NCBI GenBank assembly: GCA_963697975.1
Contig: OY969111.1
Span: 1,240,001 to 1,304,000, forward strand
Reading direction: 5' to 3'
DNA length: 64,000 nucleotides
Source of the DNA: QHXM01 sp963697975
GTDB lineage: Bacteria > Acidobacteriota > Blastocatellia > Pyrinomonadales > Pyrinomonadaceae
The notes below the pieces were generated by a model. It searched no databases. It was not told the DNA's origin and saw only the letters and a list, made by a program, of their open reading frames with translations. Within the stretch, counting starts at the first letter, position 1. The number at the start of each line of letters is the position of its first letter. This document shows, one piece after another, positions 57,718 to 64,000 of this stretch. Both the position numbers and the translations under genes were made by a program.

Positions 57718-60678
57718 ATTTCTTCTCTGATTCTTTCCTTGCAGCAATTCTTCCATCTGCGCTACGAGGTCAGCCGGGTCAACGGGCTTGGCGATGTGCG
57801 CGTCAAAGCCCGCGTCGAGCGCTGCGTCGATGTCTCTCTCTGCGGCATAACCTGTGAGAGCTATGGCCGGAATATCGCTCAGGTGTGGCAACGCCCGCAA
57901 ACGCCGGATCAACTCGTAGCCGTCAATCTCAGGCATACCGATGTCGGAGATGATGAGGTCGAAGGCTGCTTCTTGAGCCGCGCCGAGCGCTCCTGCGGCT
58001 GACTCAAACGGCGTCACGACGTAACCACGAACCTTCAGCGTCTGGTGCAGCATCTCCAGCGTATCGGTCGCGTCCTCGACGACCAGCACCTTGATGCTCT
58101 TCGGCAACACTCGCGCTTCGACGCGCTTCACGCTCGACGCGTCGCTCTCACTTTCAACTGGCGTAATGAGACGCGGCAGGCGAACAATGAAACGACTCCC
58201 GCGCCCCTCGCCCGCGCTTTCGGCTATCACACTTCCGCCGTGAACTTCGACAAAACTCTTGACGAGCGCCAGCCCTATCCCGAGGCCGCCGTGATTCCTC
58301 GTCTTTGAACTGTCGGCCTGACGAAAACGCTCAAAAACGTGTGGCAGGAATTCCGGCTTGATGCCAAGCCCGTCGTCCTCTACCACCACACGCACTTCCC
58401 GCTCATTGGCCTCGCAAGTCGCGCGCACGCGGCTGCCGTCGTCGGAGAACTTGATGGCGTTAGCCAGGATGTTCCAGAAGATTTGCACGAGCCGCGTCCG
58501 GTCGCCGTGAATGAGGATATAGTCGCTTTCACAAAATTGCGCGTCGAGCTTGATGTCGCGCTTCTCTGCCATCGGGCGAACGGTCTCAACAGCTTCTTTG
58601 ATCGTCGCGTTGAGCGGCACAGGCAATTTCTCAATCCGCATCTTGCCGCTCAGGATGGCGGACATATCCAGCAAATCGTTAATCAGCCGGGTCAGAACTT
58701 GAGAATTATTCTCCACGACGGCCAGACTGTTATCCAAATCTTCAGCCTTCATCATCCCGCGACGAATCATGTGGACCCAGCCGATGATTGGCGTGAGCGG
58801 CGTTCGCAGTTCGTGCGAGAGCGTGGCCAGAAACTCTTCCTTTGTGCGGTTGGCCCGCTGCGCTTCCTGATAGAGACGTGCGTTATCAACCGCGCTGGCG
58901 GCGCGCCGGGCGAGGTCTTCGGCCAGAGCCAGCACAGAAGAATCATAGACGCGGCCTGATTCGGCGGTCGCAAAAGTAATCGCGCCAAGCGTTCGCTCGC
59001 GCGCAGTGAGCGGGACACACAAAGTGGACTTCAGGCCCAACGCGCGGAGCAACTTCAAATGCTCCTCATCGCGGGCAACATCTGCCAGAAGCTGATCTGT
59101 AATCTCCGTGAGCAATTCCGGCTGGCCCGTCTGCGCGACGCGCCGGTAGCCATGCGCCGTTTCCAGACCGGAAGGATAACGACGGTTCAATTCTCTCAAT
59201 AGTTCGAGCTTCGATTCGTCCGTGTGCGCTGCCGCCAGTTGTTGTGGACGGCTGTCTTCTCCAATCACGTGGACAACGCACCAATCGGCGAGGCGCGGCA
59301 CAGCCAATCGAGCCACGTTGGAGAGCGTCGTTTCGTAGTCGAGCGAGGAAGCGAGCATCTCGCTGGCTTCGGCGATGAAACGCAGAGAGTCTTCGGCGCG
59401 CTTGCGGTCGTCAATGTCGGTCGCAGTGCCGAACCATTTAATGATCTCGCCGCTTTCATTACGCATCGGCACGCCGCGACCCAGATGCCAGCGATAAGTT
59501 CCATCTGAAGCGCGACGGAAGCGATACTCAATCTCGTAGGCTTCGCCCGTCTCAACAGCGGTCGCCCAACGCCTGAGACACTGCTCGACATCATCAGGAT
59601 GCAGGGCGGGCTGCCAGCCCCAACCTTCTGTCTGCGCCAGAGTCATGCCCGTATATTCAAGCCAGCGGCGATTGTAATAATCCGTATAGCCGTCAGGTCG
59701 CGCCGTCCAGACAATCTGCGGCATCGCGTCGGCCAGATAACGATAGCTTTGCTCGCTTAACTGTAAATTCGCCTCGGCGCGTCGGCGCTCGATAAACAGC
59801 CCGATCTGGCTGCCGACCGCTGACATCATCTGTAATAAATCTTCGTCGGGTTGCCTGATTTTATTGGTGAAGAATTCGATGACGCCGAGAATCTCACTGC
59901 CTATCAGGAGAGGGAAAGCAACTGCCCCATGCAAATTCCCTTTTTCGGCAAAGGGCGCTCGCGGGAAGTTGCTGTCCGTTAAGATGTCCTCTACAGAGAC
60001 GGGTTCTCCGCTCGCCCAAACGCGACCGGGTAAGCCAACGCCCCGCGCAAAGGTACGCCCCTTGCTGATTACCTCAAATTCCGTTTCCGATGTTGACGGC
60101 ATGTGCCATGTTTCCACACAGCGCAGCACATCCAGTTCACGATCAACCTGCCAGAGCGCGCCGACGCGATAATCCAGATTCTCGCAGATGGCTTGCAGAA
60201 TTTTCGGCGCGGCCTCATTGAGCGTGGCCGATTCTGAAAGCACACGCGTGACACTGTACTGTGCGACGAGGCGTCGTTCCGTGCGTTTACGGTCGCTGAT
60301 GTCACGCACGATGCCTGTGAAGAAACGCTTTCCATCCTTCTCGAATTCGCCGAAGGAGAGTTCGAGCGGAATTTCATGCCCTCTTTTATGCAGCCCCGGC
60401 AGTTCGACCGCTTCCCACGAGATATGTTTGTGCCCGGTCGAGATGTAGCGGTGGATGCCCGCATGGTGAAGGTGGCGGAGATACTCGGGCATCAACATCA
60501 TGAGCTGCTGCCCCAGCATCTCTTCGAGGGCGTAGCCGAAGATCTTCTCGGCAGCGCGGTTGATAAACAGAATCGTGCTGCTCTCGTCAATCGTAATGAG
60601 AGCATCCGAAGCGGTCTCGGCAATAATGCGATAACGCTCATCCGTCTCAGGCAGCGGGACTCTTTCCATAAACCTCAT
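57715..60678 (-). CDS. PAS/GAF hybrid sensor histidine kinase with C-terminal receiver
   Basis: 987 residues from ATG 60678; ATG 60669 and a longer frame to 60708 are alternatives. Order: PAS (about 15-130; RYRIIAETASDALITIDESS), GAF (150-305), PAS (320-435; RWHLGRGVPM, PAC motif), GAF (445-600), HisKA with His622 in FLATLSHELRTPLTPIIGW, HATPase (715-835; N-box IFWNILANAIKFS, G1 VEDDGLGI, G2 GGLGIGLALVKSF) and receiver (865-980) with Asp912 in IISDIGMPEIDGYEL. There is no transmembrane segment, so it is a cytosolic sensor. The single-domain receiver lies 218 bp downstream. Signal unknown. Confidence 0.95.
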   Translation of the reverse strand: MRFMERVPLPETDERYRIIAETASDALITIDESSTILFINRAAEKIFGYALEEMLGQQLMMLMPEYLRHLHHAGIHRYISTGHKHISWEAVELPGLHKRGHEIPLELSFGEFEKDGKRFFTGIVRDISDRKRTERRLVAQYSVTRVLSESATLNEAAPKILQAICENLDYRVGALWQVDRELDVLRCVETWHMPSTSETEFEVISKGRTFARGVGLPGRVWASGEPVSVEDILTDSNFPRAPFAEKGNLHGAVAFPLLIGSEILGVIEFFTNKIRQPDEDLLQMMSAVGSQIGLFIERRRAEANLQLSEQSYRYLADAMPQIVWTARPDGYTDYYNRRWLEYTGMTLAQTEGWGWQPALHPDDVEQCLRRWATAVETGEAYEIEYRFRRASDGTYRWHLGRGVPMRNESGEIIKWFGTATDIDDRKRAEDSLRFIAEASEMLASSLDYETTLSNVARLAVPRLADWCVVHVIGEDSRPQQLAAAHTDESKLELLRELNRRYPSGLETAHGYRRVAQTGQPELLTEITDQLLADVARDEEHLKLLRALGLKSTLCVPLTARERTLGAITFATAESGRVYDSSVLALAEDLARRAASAVDNARLYQEAQRANRTKEEFLATLSHELRTPLTPIIGWVHMIRRGMMKAEDLDNSLAVVENNSQVLTRLINDLLDMSAILSGKMRIEKLPVPLNATIKEAVETVRPMAEKRDIKLDAQFCESDYILIHGDRTRLVQIFWNILANAIKFSDDGSRVRATCEANEREVRVVVEDDGLGIKPEFLPHVFERFRQADSSKTRNHGGLGIGLALVKSFVEVHGGSVIAESAGEGRGSRFIVRLPRLITPVESESDASSVKRVEARVLPKSIKVLVVEDATDTLEMLHQTLKVRGYVVTPFESAAGALGAAQEAAFDLIISDIGMPEIDGYELIRRLRALPHLSDIPAIALTGYAAERDIDAALDAGFDAHIAKPVDPADLVAQMEELLQGKNQRRN

Positions 60679-60893
60679 CTTTCTCGCCGCGAGGTGGCAA
60701 GCCGACATTCTGTTATTGATGAAAAACCTGGCGGCCTCCTGCGAAGCTATCTTGAATTTCAGAGCGAGTCAACAGGAACAACGATTGATGAGGAACGCTC
60801 TCTCGCGGAAGTAAAAACATCTCATCGCTCATCGTTCCGCCTTCATCGTGGCTTTTTATCATCATACTTTTTTCTTTCCATCCTGCTCAGAGT

Positions 60894-60921
60894 TTGATAG
60901 CTTGTTATCAAAGATTATGTT
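60894..60921 (+). promoter_or_regulatory. promoter with palindromic box before the histone-like gene
   Basis: TTGATA, 16 nt, then TATGTT, 30 bp before the start of the lysine-rich gene. The -35 is part of the perfect palindrome TTGATAGCTTGTTATCAA (60894-60911), which could be an operator. Sequence-based inference only. Confidence 0.35.
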
Positions 60922-60950
60922 TACAAAGACAAAGGGAGGGGAAAGAACAA

Positions 60951-61334
60951 ATGGCAACCAAAAAGGGTGGGAAGAAAGCGAAGAAGGCTTCGACCGGCGG
61001 CGGAAAGAAATCGTCGGGCAAGAAGGCCGCCAAGGGTGGCGGGACTAAAGGGGCAGGTAAAAAGGGAGGCGGGAAGAAGTCTCCGGCAAAATCGTCCGGG
61101 AAGTCTGGAGCAAAGAAGGCGTCCGGCCCGGCTGGCAAGAAAACCGGCGGCAAGAAGGGCGGTAAGCGTGGCGGGTCTTCCGTAGGCAAGAGCCTTAAAA
61201 AGGTAGTTGGCGAAGTTCTCTCCGCCGCCGCCGCAGGAGCGCTCAAAGGCGCGGTCGCAGAAGCGATTCCGCCGATTGAGAAAGCGGCAGGCGTCACCGA
61301 GGCGGATAAAAAGGAGCCGAAAGGAAAGAAGTAA
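60951..61334 (+). CDS. lysine/glycine-rich histone H1-like protein
   Basis: 127 residues from ATG 60951, decided by GGGAGGGG 8 nt upstream. Residues 1-75 are almost entirely Lys, Gly, Ala and Ser in KKxGGKKxxKK units (for example KKAAKGGGTKGAGKKGGGKK). A hydrophobic Ala-rich segment (80-105; GEVLSAAAAGALKGAVAEAI) and a charged tail follow. Bacterial histone H1-like proteins bind DNA or polyphosphate electrostatically. A second lysine-rich gene is convergent at 61438-61809. Confidence 0.85.
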   Translation: MATKKGGKKAKKASTGGGKKSSGKKAAKGGGTKGAGKKGGGKKSPAKSSGKSGAKKASGPAGKKTGGKKGGKRGGSSVGKSLKKVVGEVLSAAAAGALKGAVAEAIPPIEKAAGVTEADKKEPKGKK

Positions 61335-61356
61335 CCGGCTGCTGACTAGAAATTAG

Positions 61357-61398
61357 AGAGGGCACGGATGGTCTCGAACGACTCCATCCGTGCCCTCT
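61357..61398. terminator. bidirectional terminator between histone-like genes
   Basis: A 15-bp perfect stem AGAGGGCACGGATGG / CCATCCGTGCCCTCT with a 12-nt loop and a following TTCCC. Positioned between the convergent lysine-rich genes. Confidence 0.75.
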
Positions 61399-61437
61399 TC
61401 CCTGTGGGGACGAACTCACCCGCAATTTGTGTTTTGA

Positions 61438-61809
61438 TTAAGGGCCGCCGGGAATATCAATCGGGCCTTCAGGCACGCTGCCGACTGGCGGCGGTGGAGG
61501 CTCAACCGGCATCTCCTCTTTTCCACCGCCGCCGCCCTTCTTCTTAGTGCTTGGCCTGCGTTTCGGGGTTTTACTTCTCTTGCTGCCTGTGCCGCCCTTC
61601 GAGCCTTTCTTGCTGCTCTTTTTACCTGCGCCGCGTTTGCTGGCCTTCTTCCCGGCTGGTTTCTTGCTCGGCTTCTTAGTCGGTTTCTTAGTCGGTTTCT
61701 TGCCAGGCTTCTTGGCCGGTTTCTTCTTACCTCTGGTCGGTTTCTTCTTCCCGGCTTTCTTACTCTTGCTGGGCTTCTTTTTACTTCCCTTACCTTTCTT
61801 AGTTGCCAT
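61438..61809 (-). CDS. lysine/proline-rich histone H1-like protein
   Basis: 123 residues, MATKK start with AAGGAG 8 nt upstream. Residues 1-95 are Lys, Pro, Gly, Ser, Thr with a KKPTKKPTKKPSKKPAGKK repeat, very like the eukaryotic H1 C-terminal tail; residues 96-123 are an acidic Pro-rich tail (PVEPPPPPVGSVPEG). It shares the MATKKG start with the opposite gene and probably has the same role in chromatin or polyanion binding. High-GC low-complexity coding explains its open shadow frames. Confidence 0.82.
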   Translation of the reverse strand: MATKKGKGSKKKPSKSKKAGKKKPTRGKKKPAKKPGKKPTKKPTKKPSKKPAGKKASKRGAGKKSSKKGSKGGTGSKRSKTPKRRPSTKKKGGGGGKEEMPVEPPPPPVGSVPEGPIDIPGGP

Positions 61810-61842
61810 TGTGAACTGCTCCTTTTGAGGTTGGGGTTTAGT

Positions 61843-64000
61843 CTATCTGCTCAAAGCGACTTCTTCATTGAGCTGTTTGCGTAGGTACTGTACGTCCGCT
61901 CTCGTGAGGTAGCGGCTATAGATTTCTGCTCCCCACTTCTTCTCAAGTCCTGAGAGCGTCTGGGCTGCGCGCGACTCATATTCGCGTCCTTTCACTTCAT
62001 CATTCAACCGTCGGCTGGCGCGCGCCGCCACGAGCCAGGCGCGCCACTCGGAAGCTTGTCGTCCTGAGCGCTCGAAACTGCCTTGCGCCGCCAGAGCGTT
62101 TGTCAAAGCATTCTGTGGATCGTTTGCCAGCAGCATAGTCTCGGCAAGCGACAGTTGCGCTCTGGAAATCAACCAGGGATTCTTTGAAGCCATCGCTAGT
62201 TCAAGCGCCTCTTCGCTCGCTCGTCTGCCTTCGCGCGTCGCGCCCGAAAACGCGAGCGACAATCCCATCACCCGCTTAGCTTCGATGGCTGTTTCGTTCT
62301 TTGCATCGGCCAGATCGAGAGCCTGCTGACTTTTCTCTCTGGCTAGAGGGTAGAGTTGCTGGCTGAGCGCAATTTCGGCGGCGTTTAAGTTAATCACTGC
62401 CAGCAGCGCCTTGATCTCGCCGCCCGGACTATTCGCCAGCTTGAACGCCTCATCAAGCAGCGGGCGCGCCTCTTCGTAACGCCCCATCTCCCACAGCGCG
62501 CCGCAACGCTCTATCAATCCATAGCCTGCATCCATCTGGCTGCCCAGCGATTTGCTGATGATATACTTTTGTTCGAAATAGCCGAGAGCCTCCGGGTACT
62601 GCTCAAGATAAGCGAGCACAGTTCCGATGCCTTCAAGCGCGAGAGCCTTCTGATGCTGGTCGTTCACCTCTTCGGCCAATTGGAGTTGCTGCTTGTAGGC
62701 TTCGAGCGCCGCATCATAAGCGCCCTTCAAGCGGTTGACGCGCCCGAGCATGATTAAGGCTCGCGAGACCTCCGCGCGATAGCCTCCCTGACGGTAAAAG
62801 GGCAGCGATTGCTCGACATAAGATAAGGCTTCGTCGGCGTTTCCCTGCTGGATACGCAGGCTTGCCATCATCAATTGCGCCCTCGCCTTGTTGCGCGAGG
62901 CTTTATATCTCTCGGCAAATTCCAGCCCCTGTTTGAAATACTTCTCAGCCTCGACGTAGTCGCCACGAAGAAAAAAGACGCTGCCGAGATCAACGAGGCC
63001 GCGCGCGGTCATGCCCTCCATGTTATTGGCCTGCGCCAGATTGACGGCATCATTGGCGAGTTTCTCAGCCTGCTCCAGCTTGCCTTCCTGCCGGAAGACG
63101 TAGACAAGCTGCAACATCGTCTTGATTCGTTGAGATTGACTATTGACAGCCTGCGATAGGTCGAGCGCCTGCTGCAACTGTTGATGGGCTTCCGATATCT
63201 TGCCCGACCTGATGGAGAGAGCACCGCGCTGGTAAAAGACCTCCGCGCGTCCTTCGACCTTGCCCAGGGCTTGATAAATCTGGTCGGCTTTATCGAAGGC
63301 CGCCGCCGCACCCGGCAACTCTTGTTGTCGCCCGTAAAGAACTCCGGCGCGCAGATGAGCCGTCGCGTATTGCGGGTCAAGCTCTGTGGCTTTGACATAA
63401 CTGTCGATAGCCTTGTCCGGCTCTTCGTTATTCTCGTAGGCGCGACCGAGATCAACGTAAACCTGCGGATCATTCGATGAAAGACTGGCTATCGTTTTGT
63501 AAGCTCCGATGGCGCTGGGGAAGTCGCGCCTGACGCTGGCCGTGATAGCTTCCAGATAAAGAGCATCCAACGGCATCAGCCCCGTGCGGTCAGGAGCCAG
63601 AGCGGAGGCGCGCAACAATTCGTCTTTCGCTTTATCAACATAATCGAGTTCCATCAACGCTTCGGCATAGCGCGCATGCGCCAGCGCAAAATTCCCATCG
63701 GCGTTAATGGCACGCTCCAGCGTGTTGCTCGCCTGCGAAAAGAGTCCGTCGCGCAACGCAGCCGTTCCGCTGTCATACCAGCGCTGCGCCTCTGCGGGCG
63801 CTTTGTAAGGCTTGGGACGCAGCCAGCGCACCGCGCCCCAGACGACCAAGGCTGCCACCGCGATTCCAAGCAAAACCAGTCCGAGCGAGAGTCTTGGACG
63901 CCGGAGCGCGTCGGTCACCGTCACCAGCAGACTTGAATTTTTGGCTTTCGACGCGGTGAGCCGCTCTGTGCGATACGTGTCATCATCGCTCAGGGCTTCA
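61843..64000 (-). CDS. TPR-rich membrane protein, 5' part beyond window
   Basis: The frame continues without a stop from 61843 to the window edge; a GTG at 63924 is only one possible start. The part visible upstream of it reads YRTERLTASKAKNSSLL, then the single membrane helix LSLGLVLLGIAVAALVVWGA. The rest is about 15 TPR-like units (for example LVDLGSVFFLRGDYVEAEKY), periplasmic or cytoplasmic depending on the orientation of the helix. Acidobacterial Ser/Thr kinases have exactly this TM-then-TPR layout, so the missing 5' part may be a kinase. That is inference. 693 residues from the GTG. Confidence 0.75.
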   Translation of the reverse strand, partial: EALSDDDTYRTERLTASKAKNSSLLVTVTDALRRPRLSLGLVLLGIAVAALVVWGAVRWLRPKPYKAPAEAQRWYDSGTAALRDGLFSQASNTLERAINADGNFALAHARYAEALMELDYVDKAKDELLRASALAPDRTGLMPLDALYLEAITASVRRDFPSAIGAYKTIASLSSNDPQVYVDLGRAYENNEEPDKAIDSYVKATELDPQYATAHLRAGVLYGRQQELPGAAAAFDKADQIYQALGKVEGRAEVFYQRGALSIRSGKISEAHQQLQQALDLSQAVNSQSQRIKTMLQLVYVFRQEGKLEQAEKLANDAVNLAQANNMEGMTARGLVDLGSVFFLRGDYVEAEKYFKQGLEFAERYKASRNKARAQLMMASLRIQQGNADEALSYVEQSLPFYRQGGYRAEVSRALIMLGRVNRLKGAYDAALEAYKQQLQLAEEVNDQHQKALALEGIGTVLAYLEQYPEALGYFEQKYIISKSLGSQMDAGYGLIERCGALWEMGRYEEARPLLDEAFKLANSPGGEIKALLAVINLNAAEIALSQQLYPLAREKSQQALDLADAKNETAIEAKRVMGLSLAFSGATREGRRASEEALELAMASKNPWLISRAQLSLAETMLLANDPQNALTNALAAQGSFERSGRQASEWRAWLVAARASRRLNDEVKGREYESRAAQTLSGLEKKWGAEIYSRYLTRADVQYLRKQLNEEVALSR

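Noticed and set aside
60908..61297. Minus-strand Pro/Phe-rich ORF
   Set aside because: It is the antisense of the lysine-rich gene, generated by AAG-rich codons.

Overview
The window looks like chromosomal DNA of a moderately GC-rich Acidobacteriota bacterium, most likely class Blastocatellia (Pyrinomonas-like). This is an inference from gene content: an Acidobacteria-type VWA protein, lysine-rich histone-like proteins, DUF4912 next to a GH57 enzyme, DUF6916 proteins, a giant Calx-beta/DUF4214 surface protein, and fumarase, NadA, PDH and lipoate genes. I found no rRNA, tRNA, CRISPR array, transposase or prophage.

Layout. 0-6.5 kb: CPA2 antiporter, DUF4912 protein, GH57 glucan-branching enzyme, glycerophosphodiester phosphodiesterase, AraC regulator. 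6.5-11.3 kb: a compact accessory cluster with an Uma2 nuclease, two paralogous GNATs flanking a DUF6916 protein, a divergent Tat-exported DUF6916 protein, and three tandem phage-tail-collar (MdpB-like) proteins ending in a terminator. 11.7-22.3 kb: one gene for a 3546-residue exported surface protein. 22.5-32.9 kb: lon and hsp20, a disordered-tail CBS protein, a SIMPL protein, Rieske and 4Fe-4S ferredoxins, a frameshifted nadA, a secreted beta-helix protein and fumC. 33-38 kb: a second accessory patch with an XRE regulator, an Ala-rich protein, a 21-bp-period palindrome array, a TIR-NB-ARC-TPR (bacterial NLR-like) protein, a rhodanese and a ClbS/DinB protein. 38-43.9 kb: a 2-oxoacid dehydrogenase operon (E3, E1 alpha, E1 beta, a DUF4242 protein, E2), with lipB and lipA about 4-6 kb further on. 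44-64 kb: OmpA-like and VWA proteins, a PLP dehydratase, an FAD oxidase plus methyltransferase, an MDR oxidoreductase, a GT-C-type membrane protein, a hybrid histidine kinase with a response regulator, two lysine-rich histone H1-like proteins, and a TPR protein that runs off the right edge.

The most unusual feature is intergenic. About fifteen gene junctions are filled by interrupted inverted repeats whose arms are tandem 7-bp words (GTGATAG, GTGGTCA, ATCGTGA, AGTCCAA, GGGATGA, TTGCGGA and others). The word differs between sites, but the plan is constant: heptamer arm, loop of roughly 13-60 nt, complementary heptamer arm. They often run from one gene's stop codon to the next gene's start codon. 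At several places they supply the stop codon or terminal residues, or lie directly against start codons that lack a Shine-Dalgarno sequence. Two further repeat families (ACAGGATTAACAGGATT-like hairpins and short REP-like GTAGNNGCAGG hairpins) are also present.

How the genes fit together: the dehydrogenase complex and the lipoylation enzymes LipB and LipA make one functional module. Hsp20 and Lon are a proteostasis pair. The hybrid kinase and the receiver protein form a signalling pair. The collar/DUF6916/GNAT cluster with the adjacent giant exported protein is the best candidate for an uncharacterised surface or export-linked system. The TIR-STAND protein is the best candidate for immunity.
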